The notes under the pieces were generated by a model that did not search any database, was not told where the DNA came from, and saw only the letters and a program-made list of their open reading frames with translations. A DNA stretch of 64,000 nt. Origin: Populus alba. Taxonomy: Eukaryota; Streptophyta; Magnoliopsida; Malpighiales; Salicaceae. The DNA is taken from positions 17,054,519-17,118,518 of the forward strand of contig NC_133287.1 in NCBI RefSeq assembly GCF_005239225.2, written 5' to 3'. Made by a program: the position numbers and the translations under genes. This document shows, one piece after another, positions 30,395 through 42,130 of this stretch; the first letter of the stretch is position 1; every line of letters begins with the position of its first letter.

Positions 30395-30670
30395 ACTATT
30401 GTTAATTTTAATTTTATTATTATTATGATTAATAGTATTATTATTAATAATAAATTTGAAAAAAAAATATTATTAAGAAAAATTATAAATTTGATTTAAA
30501 AAGTAAAATTAAAAATTATAAGAACTTGGGTCAGACATATTTAATATTATTATTTTTCATTATTATTAATATAATTATTAATAAATTTTAAAAATAATAT
30601 TATTACTATTAAAAAACTATAAAATTTAATTTAAAAAATAAAATTAATAATAATTATTATAATTAGATCA
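30395..30670. repeat. ATT-rich low-complexity block
   Basis: Inverted-sense relative of the 25.4-26.7 kb block: ATTATTATTA runs plus 'AACTTGGGTCAGACATATTT', which mirrors the 'CCCAAGTT' phrase there. Confidence 0.5.
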
Positions 30671-30999
30671 AGTTTGCTTGATTTTAGCATGATTATCAAA
30701 CTCACGATGGTGTGGTTGCTTGAATCTGACATTATATTTATAAATCTAACTTTCAATTGCTAGTACTATAATAATTTATATGGTTAATAAATCAGCTCGC
30801 ATTAATTCACGAGCTATTTATCTTAAAAAATTGCTAATTTTCCATGAATATGAATAATGGCAATGTGGTGCATGCAATCTGAATAAGCAAAAAGAAAAAT
30901 GCCAGTGTGAAAAATAATATTCTCAAAATAGTTGATTGATTAAACACGGCTGGGTTTTACTGGACCCTTAAAACAATTTATGAAAGAAAAAGAAAAGAA

Positions 31000-32560
31000 A
31001 TTTAAATGACAGATCAGTCGAAACAAGGACACAATCAGGAGGAGTCTATTAACCCTATTAGATTTTCCGCATCTCCTTTCTATTTCCCTCCCTGTCTTTC
31101 TGTCTGTTCCATAGTATCCATAACCGGCGAAGCCTTACCTATTCCGGCAACCTTTCTCCGCTCACCGAATCCGAACTTGTCCCGCTAGATGTCTTTGGGC
31201 TACACTCACACACTGTGATTGGTGACTTTGTTTTTTCCTTTTATTCTCCTTTTTCCTGTCTTTGCATTTCTCTTTTACTGGTTGGAGCTGTTGTTTGATC
31301 AATTATGTGTGTTTTATAAGTTGCTAATTTGTTTTTGTAGGGTTTCTGAGGCTTTATCCCCACTGTTGGTGCAGTTCTTTATGCTTTATTGGTTTGCTTC
31401 TCCACTTTTATTTCTAGGCTTATTATAAATGTATTTTATTCTTTGCATTTTTCTCATTGTTTCTTCTCTCTGCTTTGGTTTTCTGGTTGGTGGCATGTGC
31501 CTTAGTACTTGTTCTATTGCTGTGGCTGTTGTATTTTCTTGAAACTCTCTACCATCTCTTTGTTATAAGATTGGTTTCCAGTTGTTTCTCTTGCTTCTGG
31601 TTTGGGTGTATGCTGTCTCTTTGTTGTTGCTCGTATGTGTTGGGTTATGCAGCTTCTTTTTTTAGATGGACTTAGCAGCCAGCACCATCGTTAGTGAATT
31701 TTAGCCTGTTAGGAAAAAAAAATCAACAAGCAAAAGTTAGTTTTCAATTTAGTGTGTTGATATCATATTTTTCCACGTGGGAAATTAGAATTGAATTTTG
31801 AGCATGCTATTCAGACAAAATTAAGAATCTTTTCGGGTGACAAAATAATAAGAAGATAACTGAGAATTTAGAAGGGGGAGAAAGTTTATCTACCAATTAT
31901 ATATATGCTTTAGAGAAGTTTTCTGTGATTTTTTAAGTGCTAGAAATGTATAAAATCAAACGAGTCTATATCACCAGAGGCTGAGGTAGACTTAACATTA
32001 AGAAGGAAGGGAAGAAAGAAAGAAAGAAGATGAAGCTAGGGTAGACTCTCAGTGCTTACCTTCTTTCCTTAATTTTCTTGGCCACTGTTTCTTCAGTGAA
32101 GCTTTTTTTGTTGTGGCCCTTTCAAACCTTTAAAAACTTGGACAACCCATGCCTGACTCATGTTATTGCTTTACTGCAATGCTTTTATGTTTTGGAACTT
32201 GGTTTTAGGTTTGGATGTGGTCCTTCTTCGATGTTAATTTCATCAATGAGCTTTTCACTTTTTGTAGTTACATGGATGCTGCTATGCTCCTTTTTTTATA
32301 TATAGCTCAATGTTGCTGCTTGCTATGCGTGCAGTTTTAGCTTGCCTTTTGATTGGCATTTGATTTATTTTTCCATATCTTGTCTTGAACTAGTTTTGCA
32401 TGGTTGAATAACCTCGGTTCTGTGGTGCTTTTCCAGATTCATTTGCTGTAAGGATTAGGAGGGTTATTGCTGTCTTTGAATTGTTCTTCCCAGGACTTTA
32501 GCCTACATCATCTTGGTACGAGTTCGATCCTTTTTTCATAAAATCTACACTTGCTAGATG
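31000..32560 (+). other. Possible transcribed non-coding stretch
   Basis: A balanced-composition segment (31000-31230) is followed by long T-rich, intron-like DNA with acceptor-like 'TTTTTGTAG|GG' near 31340. Frames at 31006-31188, 31219-31428 and 31457-31675 are short, and the latter two are Leu/Phe-rich with no recognisable domain. The pattern suits a long non-coding RNA or a decayed gene. I see no tRNA or snoRNA signature. Confidence 0.25.
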
Positions 32561-34030
32561 AACGTTAGAAAGATTGTCCATTTCGAAAGCCTTATATTGC
32601 AATGGGTTAATGACACTCCTGTCACCGCTATTCTGTGCTGGAATTTATTAAAAAAAAAAGGTTTTATGTTTTATTCATCCATGTCATTTCTTTGCACCTG
32701 CATGCACAACCCTTTTTTTAAAAAAAAAAAATTGGAGAGGTCTGCACCTTATGTGTGTAGAATCCAATGGTTTTGGTTTTTTGTTTTTATTGAAACAAAG
32801 AGTTGCCTCTGTGTTAAGCATAGAAAAAAAGGAGCAACAATAGTTAGGAGTCTGCTATTTCCCATTGTGTTATATTAGGAAAAAAAAAAAGTCAAAAAAC
32901 AAACAGAAAATCATTTCAAATACATACAAAGAAAAATTAAAAAACAATAGTAAGAGCAATGAAACCACTAATTTTCATATCATGGATAGACAGAAAATCC
33001 ACACTCATACAATTAATCATCAAAATACACTCTTTGAGATATTCAAAGTTGCTTTTCTCACAAAAAGAACAGAACTATACTCCATAAAAATTGATTAATT
33101 CATTGACAAGCACAAAAAAATCAATAAAACACATTGATTTTCCACAAATGAGAAACAATAAACGAAATATAACAAAATCCATTTTCTCAAAACTTCACTA
33201 CAAATGGAAAGATGAAAGCAAAACCGTACCAAAATAACAAACAATAGGTGATTATAACAAAAAAAAACACCAAAAGTAAAACATATTTAAGGGTACAAAG
33301 AGATAGTACCTGAAGTTGGTGTATAGGCTCCTGGAGAGTCATGGAGGGAGAAAAATGGTTAGGTTTTAGAGAGAGATGGGCGGCTCTGCTCTCTCTAGCA
33401 TTATTGGTGAGTTGTTTTTCCAAGCAACCTGGAGAGGGCGTGAGGTGTTTAACCTTTTGACACACATTACATCAAGGTTCTTAAAAATATTTTTTTGGAC
33501 ACGTAAATTTTTTAACTAATTATATAAACAATTTCAGCCATGTAGTAAATAATAGTATAATACAATTAAGACAAAAGTTACATAAACAATACAAAAGTTT
33601 AAATACCTTAAAACACATAGTTCAAATTAAAATTCATATATAGTTTAAACTAAAAATCTCTTACAATACAATTCTATCCATGGAATTTTATTACCTAACA
33701 ATCATCAAGCCTAAAACAAACAAAGTTTGAAATGTATAATGGATGTACAAAATAGTTAACTGTTTATTCTAAAAATTATTTTTGTAGTCATCAATTATAA
33801 AAAGCTAACTATTAAGCTTAGATTTTGTCTTTTAAAAATCTATTAAAAAAACCAGATTGGGCTTGGGTACCAGCCCAGTGGAAAAAGTCCATCGGACCTA
33901 ATCCGACCAGGTTGAAGGATGGTGGTGGATTTTGATGTTTTGGGGCGGTGTCAAGTGGAACAATATCCGCTCCCGACCCGATCTATTGCCATCCCCACAG
34001 TACCCAGCAACTCTCTCTCTCAGCTGTTTT
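32560..34030. other. Intergenic DNA upstream of the RH1-type helicase
   Basis: AT-rich with no supported gene. The last 150 bases, which include a CTCTCTCTCT run near 34012-34021, probably contain the promoter and leader of the helicase. Confidence 0.4.
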
Positions 34031-34092
34031 GCTTGACTTGACTAGGGCTTAATTATATTGTGGAAACAGGGACGGGAAGAAACAGAGAGAGA

Positions 34093-34218
34093 ATGGAGGA
34101 ATCAACAATAGCAAAACAGAATAAGAATGTGCCGGTGTTGCCATGGATGAGAAGCCCGGTTGATGTAAGCAAATTTGAAGAGTACCCGCTTGATATCCTC
34201 CCTTGCCTTGACCCCAGG

Positions 34219-34273
<55 letters not shown>

Positions 34274-37200
34274 TGATATATTCAAATATTGTTTTTTCGA
34301 GATTATTTTGTTTAAATCAAAATCTTTGTTCATCATTTTAGGTTGAAGATGGCTTTGCAGAATATGGGTTTCAAGACACTTTTTCCAGTTCAAATTGCAG
34401 TTTGGCAAGAGACTATAGGGCCAGGTGCCTTTGAGAGGGACCTTTGCATTAATTCACCAACAGGAAGTGGCAAAACTTTAGCCTATGCTTTGCCAATTGT
34501 GCAAATGCTTTCGACTCGCGCTGTCAAATGTCTCCGTGCATTGGTTGTTTTGCCCACTCGTGATTTAGCCTTGCAGGTTAAACAAGTTTTTGCTGCCATA
34601 GCACCTGCTATGGGCTTATCTGTTGGTTTGGCTGTGGGCCAATCTTCAATCGCTGATGAAATTTCAGAACTTATTAAGAAACCCGAGCATGAGGCTGGGA
34701 TTTGTTATGACCCCCAAGATGTTTTGCAAGAATTACAGAGTTCAGTGGATATATTGGTGGCAACCCCAGGAAGGCTCATGGACCATATCACTACCACTAA
34801 GGGATTTACACTCGAGCACCTCTGTTATCTTGTAAGCATCGAATTGTGCTATCTCCAACTTACATTTGCCACATTTTAGTTCTGAAACTCTAATTTATTT
34901 CATGTTATTAACACCAAGTTCCTTTGTTCTCTGTGAAAGTTTATATGGGACTGAATTCTTGTTGCCTTTTTTAACAAATAGATGAGTGTTCCCTTTTCTT
35001 TTTAAATGCTATTACTTTGGTTAAATTTTATTATAAATTGATTCTCAGAGGAATTTGCTTTAATTTCATCTTGACAATCCATTCTAATACGCAGGCTAGC
35101 TGCTAGCTACTGGTTTTCCATGCTAATATACTTTTCAGTTGCTGTTTAATTAATTAAATGTGATCTTATATAAGAATAAAAATCTTGATGAAGAACTCCA
35201 AATTAGTTTTAGTAATTCCAACATATCATAGGCTTAAAATTTTAATGTTTTTTTATATCACTGCATCCCATCGATGGCCAACAGCTTTCGTGATTGATAC
35301 TTTACTCTACCTTTTTGTTTTCCTCTTCGTGTTTCTTCAACATGATTGGTTCTAGGACATCATGTTTGGAAGAAACAAATAAAAATTTTAGATTTTGGTT
35401 GTATGAATGCACGGGCCACAAGGTGTTGCCTTAACATATTTTCATTTCTGTCATTTTTTAGGTGGTAATGTTATTCTAATAAACCAAACTATTATTTTAG
35501 GTTGTTGATGAAACAGACCGCTTGCTCAGGGAATCATACCAATCTTGGCTTCCGACTGTGCTCAAATTGACCTGCCCTTATGATGAAAGCCTCATGCCTG
35601 GTGTTAATAATTTTCTTCCTTATGCATCTGGTTCCTTAAAAACCATAAGGAGATGGTGAGTTCTATATTTGTTTATCTCCCTCCACAATATCTACCATGA
35701 GCTTCTTCTTGTCTCAGCAACAAGTTATTTTCATGCATTAGCCCATACATCAGTATTATGTCACTGCATATATTTCTGGCCAAGAGAGTCTCTCGTAAGT
35801 CACACATGCTGCTAGCAGGAGAATTATTGTGATGCTTGAATTGATGCTCAATGTGATTGTTGGGGTTAATGGAGCACCTCCTGCATCCTATGGGATGATA
35901 TACAACATCTTTAAGAGTTACATGTTACTATTGTATGAAAAGATAAGTAAATTATATCCTTTGATACATTCAGTCTTGGTTGTGATTGTTATTTGAAATA
36001 TTTTGCAGTGGTGTCGAAAGGGGGTTCAAGGGTAAATCTTACCCTAGGCTTGCGAAGATGGTTTTGTCTGCCACATTAACCCAAGATCCAAGCAAGCTTG
36101 CTCAACTTAATCTGCATCATCCTTTATTCTTGACAACTGGTCAAAGACGTTATCAACTCCCTGAAAAATTAGAATCCTACAAACTGGTATGCTATCACTA
36201 TTGTATTGCCAGCCTGTGCTTGGTAACTGTGGTTTATGGCTTAATTTTGAACTTTTTATAGCTGTTGATTCAACCTCAGTTTGATCAAAGTTTCAATTGG
36301 GAATATGAAAAGATACATTAAAACAGATTTTGATATGATTTTACTTTGTACAACTTGCTTAATACAATAATGTTATCTTGGTGCAGATTTGCTCTTTTCT
36401 TATTATACTAGTTAAATTAGATGTTATTTCTCCATGATTGCAGGGAGTCCATTTTTGGCAGGGTAAAGGGTAGAAGTTCTGAGTATTGATTTTCCAGAAT
36501 GTTCTTAGAATTGCAATGGGAAGAACTTTGAAAATTTAGAGATTTTGTGCCAATCTTTGCGGTTTAGATGTGGTAGAACATAACTTCAGTTCCTTACTTT
36601 CGTACTCTCTGTCCTAAAATGAGTATTATGTGCGAAAAAATGACAATTTATTTTCAAATTGGAGAAAAATGAAAGATTATGTTCAATTTGTGGAAAAATA
36701 AATTAGGTGAAGTAAATTTTGAATTTAAAGAAAAAAATTTAAATTTTATTGTTTTTTGAACATGATGTTCATTTTGGGACTAATCTAGTATGATATTTTT
36801 ATATGATATATTGGGGGCCAATGTTTTCTTTTTAAAGTTCTCCATATAGGGTTTAAATTTACATTTATATTGCTATTGACTCAAAAGTCAAAATGTTTTG
36901 AATTTGGATTCTGCTCATTAAACTAATTATAGTAACTTGATCTCCAATCATATAGTTACATTTTCTTGAAGCATGACAATGACAGGGAGCTTAGCTCTCC
37001 CTAAGAAATTAATCGTGTTTTCTCTACTAAAATGAGCTTTCTACATGTTTTGAATAGATCTGCGTGTCCAACCTGAAACCACTTTACTTGGTTGCGGTTC
37101 TACAACATTTAGGAGGGGAGAAATGTATTGTTTTCACATCATCTGTGGAGTCAACTCATCGACTTTGCACCTTACTGAACTTTTTTGGTGATTTGAAAGT

Positions 37201-40200
37201 CAAGATCAAGGAGTATTCAGGTCTTCAACGTCAATCAGTAAGAAGGTAATATTATGATGAATTTACATTATTGAATGGGTACTAGGTAGAGGTGGGACTG
37301 GTGAAAAGGCTTTTACATGTATGACATTGGACGACCTAAAATAAACAGCAAATTAGTTGGACCATGCCTTGAATTCTTATGATCATCTCTTCCACCGTGT
37401 AGGAGCTACCATGATCATGAGAAGACCATCTATTCAATATAGCTAAAGGAAAGATTTTAATATTACATGAAAATATCTTTAAAAAATCACAAGAATGGAA
37501 CTATAATAGAGATATGAAAAGGTAAGTTTGAACTAGTTCATATCTAACGAGATAGAAATGGGATTTGTAATGACAACATTGATGGGTTGCTATAATATTC
37601 ATCTTTTCATAACTATTAAGATCCAAGAAAACTGTCCTAACTCTAGCAAAACTGAATAGATCCTTGCATAGATGAGATTTGCTTGATGATGTAGAGGGGT
37701 TATGTATGGATTTGTTGGTTGTGTTTGGTGAGAGTGTTGTGTACCAAATAATGCCATGGGGACTAAATTTAGTGGCCAAGAATGAGTCTATGGTGACTTT
37801 TGAATGATGGGGAGTTGTATTCGGGTTTGACTTTGAATGAGGGCTTAAAATGGTGTTTTGGAGACCGAGGAAATACTTGGGGGGAGAGGTGAGGACAGTC
37901 TCAAAATTTGAGGATGATGCGTTATGAGATATTGTTCCATATGAGCCATGATCATCATCAAGGCTTCCCATTAAACATGATCCAAATCCATACAAGAAAA
38001 CCAAAAAAAGCATGATTAATCAAGTCAGTAGTTATCACTATAATGATATATAATTAATGGGATAATTACATTGAACCTCCTATAGTTTGATTGTTTTTTT
38101 TCTCTGCCTTCGCATTTTGAAAAATTACATTTTACATTTATAAGTTGCATAATACTTTATATCCGCTAAAAAAAATCAACAAAAAAGTTGGAATTATTTA
38201 TAAAGTTCCATTTTATTTCAATTAATGATAAAAAAACACATGCTATGTTGAAATAACAATATTGCCACTCTCCCCTCTCCCTCTTTTTCCCAAGCATAAA
38301 ACCCAAGCCACCACCAATCTCCACCATACTTGCTGGAATCCTGGCACAACTAGAATCCATAACATTCCCATGACAACAACCTGTCTTCAATTGCTCAGCT
38401 ATTTCTGCTATTTATCATGTCCAAAGGGGCACCTTGTTTTAAACAAAGATGTAACTGCTCCAAATAACTACATTTCTGCTGTTCAACCTTCATGAAAACA
38501 CTTAATCTTTCTTTCAACCTTCTAGTAAAAACTGAAAGTTTGTGTATCTTGTGTAAAAATCCTGCCATGATGCCATATAACCTCAGGTTTGTTGCACCTG
38601 TGCGAGAAAATGGGGAACATATGCAGAATTGAACTGACCCTTCATCATCACATTACCTACTAATTCTTCATGTGTTCATCTCGCCCATAAGGGGCTTTTC
38701 ATTAGATCCGACAACCATGTTCTGGTTTGGTTCATACTATTTGTCATTCATAGTATGCAAGATCTTGCCTAGAGTTTAAAGATAGAGAACATAAAACTTT
38801 TTTGCAAAAATTAAATCAACTTGCCGCTTTCGAATTATTCTAGGATCACCTCAACTCATTAACTCTTCCTTCATATAAAGAAAATTGATTATGCCTCCCT
38901 TTTCTCCCACTAAAATACCTAAAATCTAAGCTAAGATCAGCCTGAAACCAGTCCTAAAAACAACCCAGAATTCATAGCTTCAAATCAACCTAAAAACCGC
39001 CTTTTTCTATGGCTCTTTTGTAGGTTCTTTTCTCTAATATGGACAAAGAAATTTGGGTTTTTTCATGAGAATGTTGTGGAGAGAAACAAAGAAACAATGC
39101 ACACAAGAGTGAGAGTGAGTGTTCTGTCGTTTCTTTTAGTTTGCAATATATTATATATGAGGGTAGGAGCGTCATTTCACACGAGAAATTTTAGTTTGAC
39201 TGGGGATGTAAAGTATAATTTTTCAAAACACGGAGACAGAGAAAAAACAATCAAACTATAGAAGACTGTAATTATCCCATAATTAATTCATGATCATAAC
39301 GTGAGACCATCTCCAAATGAAATTAGTGAGAGCAAATTAAGCATCTACAATTGACATTTGGAGTATGGGGAAAGGGAGATAAAATGTAGTTTTCCTAAGA
39401 TGCTTCTAGCTTAGAATGGAATCCTTGTCGTATTTGTAACATAAACATATAATCCCTGTGACTTACTTGTAGTCCACTGGAACTTCAATTTTTAAAATAA
39501 AACATTTACTTCATGTTGATTGAAGTCTTTGTTCTCAGGGAATATTTTTGAATAAACTTTAGGTGAAAATCATTTAAATACTACATTTGTGAAGATTATG
39601 GAAGCAGTAGGTGCAACTTCCATCCTTGAGAGAAGACCGCCTAAGATGTTTTAGCCCTACATAGGATGCTAGAGGCCCCAGTTTGGAGAAGTAATAAATT
39701 AGCAAGTAGTATTGGGGAAAAAGGAAGGGGGGCGTGAACTAATGTGAATGAAGTGGTGTCAAAATTTTATATCGCATGATATTGAGGCAGTTTTGGACTA
39801 TGATTAAGCAGAATGGCGCAAAAGAATCTATAACCCAACTAGTTTAGGATTGCGGTTTCATTGTAATTGTTGTATTTGTTAAGATGATGTCAAAGAATCA
39901 TGGGGATTTTGAAAATTGCAAAATGCTTTCTACGGTTCCTAGCCAAAGGCTGTAATTTACTGTAATAGAAGGTTTATGGATTATATCTGACTTATTTAAT
40001 AAAAAATGAATGTAACAAAACTAAATTAAATGTTGCAGCAAGACCCTGAAGGCCTTCCGAGAAGGGGAGATACAAGTACTTGTTTCCTCCGATGCGATGA
40101 CTCGTGGAATGGATATTGAAGGAGTGAGAAATATCATTAATTATGATATGCCTGCATATGTAAAGACATATGTTCATCGAGCTGGTCGAACAGCAAGAGC

Positions 40201-41705
40201 TGGCCAGACTGGGCGTTGCATCACATTGTTGCGCACGCATGAGGTATATATTCTTTTTAATTTCTTCTCGAGACATATTTTGTGGTAATGCATCAATGAG
40301 ATTACTTCAGTCCAAATTCGTTGCTGACACACACTCACATACATGGTTAAACATTCAGGCTCAATGTTGTAGGCACACACATGTAGAGGGAACATTGTTA
40401 CCATCCATGGTTGATCATAAAGGTTTGATGTTTTATTTTGCTGTTGTGAATTGTCGGTCACCATTTACAACTGCCTGAGCTCATATAAGAGAGCAGACTC
40501 ATAGATCAGTATATCATCAGCTTGATTTTGACCTATTTTTATATGCTTGTTCAGACCATTTGTGGGATGGGATTTTTATTTTGGGTTATTGATGTCAAAA
40601 CATTTATTCTAAAGGAAAAGTTGTGCTTTTTGCTTGAAGCTGGTTTGAAACTAAGAAGTTGGAAGCATCTAACATTAGCATGATCTAACAAGCTGGATTC
40701 ACAATATATGGAATATAATAAAAATTACTTATATCAAGGGGGGAACTAAATTCTGGATGAACCATGGCCATCATCACATCAGATGAAAGTTGAATGTATT
40801 CATTTGATTCAGTACTGACCATCTAATGCATGTCAGTGCAATTTTTTTGCATGTCTGCTCAAAACAAATTGGTTGTCTGTCTGCTGTATTTGTTATTGTT
40901 GCCTCACAAGTGCTCAATTGCAGCAACCTGGAGGCTCAACTGGAATCATTCTTAACATATTTTTAGCAGATTGAAATAGTTAAATAATCTACTATTTAAT
41001 TTGTTTCAGGTAAAACGTTTCAAGAAACTGTTACAGAAAGCTGATAATGATTCTTGTCCAATTTACTCCATCCCTTCCAGCTCTGTTAAGTCACTTCACC
41101 CCTTCTATTTATCTGGTAATTTCTTGGCTTTTCTTTCCTATGGAGAAACTAGTAATTGCTTTGGCAGATACGTACTCTGCATTTGCTCATGAGTGAAAGT
41201 AAAAATTACTGTTGTTTTTCTTTAGGATTCACTTATTGTTGCAATTTGTCTTGAATTTAGACTACAGATTCAATTAATTTTGAGATAATAATGTTAAACC
41301 ACTGTTCTATATCATTTTTTTTTTTGGTCCTGGTAGCAAAGATATTGGTCAGTCATGATGATTTGGGCACGGTTTTCTTTCTTTCTTTGTCAATTGCTGT
41401 TCACCATTACCTTTGGAAAGGAAGAGGCTGTAAAGATGATATGTGATGAATAAGATCTTTGTGATGATATCATGTTTAAAATGCTGGTTGTATCCTCGCT
41501 GGACGAGGAAACCATGAAAATTCTGATTTCTAAATAGAATATCTTTAGATGGTGGTACAAGTAACACTGAGCTTTTTGTTGCTTTTTATGCGCAGCACTG
41601 GAGAAACTTAAAGAAACAGTTCAATCAGAAACATCAAGAAAGGGAAAAGGTGGTCTTAAATTTTCTAGAGTGAGTAAAGGAGAGAAGAAATCCTTGGAGG
41701 AATAG
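34093..41705 (+). CDS. RH1: DEAD-box ATP-dependent RNA helicase, RH1 type (Dbp6/DDX51 family; 8 exons, 518 aa)
   Basis: Relatives (yeast Dbp6, animal DDX51) act in 60S ribosome assembly in the nucleolus; that role is inferred here. Exons: 34093-34217, 34342-34831, 35501-35655, 36009-36186, 37058-37245, 40039-40243, 41010-41115, 41596-41705 (1557 nt with stop). Helicase motifs in order: PTGSGKT at about 81-87; PTRDLALQ at 113-120; ATPGRLMD at 182-189; DETD at 208-211 in place of DEAD, as I recall for plant RH1; SAT in MVLSATL; IVFTSSVESTHRL; DAMTRGMDIEG; HRAGRTARAG. The 11-residue stretch before the first conserved Pro is hydrophilic. Intron 1 starts inside a CT/TA microsatellite, intron 5 (2.8 kb) contains a Mutator-like element, and the last exon is duplicated at 41878-42023, offering a 530-aa alternative ending. 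Confidence 0.95.
34219..34271. repeat. Compound (CT)n(TA)n microsatellite at the intron-1 donor of RH1
   Basis: The CT run begins at the second base of the intron (CAG|GTCTCTCT), then changes to TA near 34241. The 5' splice site is therefore part of the repeat. Confidence 0.95.
37501..38013 (-). other. Unassigned 170-codon open frame inside RH1 intron 5
   Basis: An unusually long uninterrupted frame for this AT-rich setting, antisense to the helicase. It begins with a short hydrophobic stretch, then is rich in Ser, Thr, Asn and His (for example HNASSSNFETV). I recognise no domain. It sits just beside the Mutator-like element at 38059 and could be a transposon-related fragment. Confidence 0.2.
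38059..39278. mobile_element. Non-autonomous Mutator-like element (1220 bp) in RH1 intron 5
   Basis: Terminal inverted repeats begin GGGATAATTACA and match, imperfectly, for about 85 bases. They include the shared 'CTATAGTTTGATTGTTTTTT' string and 'TTTTGAAAAATTA'. The flanks carry a perfect 9-bp duplication, ATAATTAAT, at 38050-38058 and 39279-39287. A 9-bp target duplication with long TIRs is the Mutator signature. No transposase frame is present. Confidence 0.9.
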
Positions 41706-42130
41706 CTTAATCAATCAAGCTGGCAGCATCTTTTCCAATGTCTAGTCCAACTTTGGTGTTCACAGGTTCGTGGAAGTTTTCCGAAACATAAAACTGCACC
41801 ATGATGATGAAATCCATATATGTATAGAGATGCAATTTTGCAAGTAACACTGAGCTTTTCGTTGCTTTTATGCGCAGCACTGGAGAAACTTAAAGAAACA
41901 GTGCAATCAGAAACATCAAGAAAGGGAAAAGGTGGTCTTAAATTTTCTGGAGTAAAGGAAAGAAGAAATCCTTGGAGGAATAGCTTAATCAATCAAGCTG
42001 ACAGCATCTTTTCCAATGTCTAGTCTAACTTTGGTGTTCACAGGTTCGTGGAAGTTTTCTGAAACATAAAACTGCACCTTGATGATGAAATCCATATATA
42101 TATATATATATATATGGATGCAATTTTGCA
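41558..42130 (+). repeat. Tandem duplication of the last RH1 exon and its flanks (283 + 290 bp)
   Basis: Unit A (41558-41840) and unit B (41841-42130) both run from 'CAAGTAACACTGAGC' to 'TGCAATTTTGCA', with few mismatches. Each keeps the branch/acceptor region and 'ATGCGCAG|CACTGG'. Unit B differs by absence of a GAGT repeat within the exon, which changes frame near the stop, and by an expanded AT run (42094-42115). The 3'-UTR-like part is also duplicated. Confidence 0.95.
41878..42023 (+). CDS. Duplicate, possibly alternative, terminal exon of RH1
   Basis: If exon 7 (ending 41115) splices to this acceptor instead of 41596, the frame is kept and the protein becomes 530 aa (1593 nt). The tail would contain GLKFSGVKERRNPWRN and end in SIFSNV, instead of ending KKSLEE. 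The 4-bp difference (GAGTGAGTAAAGG in copy A, GAGTAAAGG here) causes the frame switch. Whether it is used, or which copy is ancestral, cannot be told from sequence alone. Confidence 0.55.

Noticed and set aside
32519..32532. B-box-like 'GAGTTCGATCC' followed by T run
   Set aside because: No A box or acceptor-stem pairing upstream, so not a tRNA gene.
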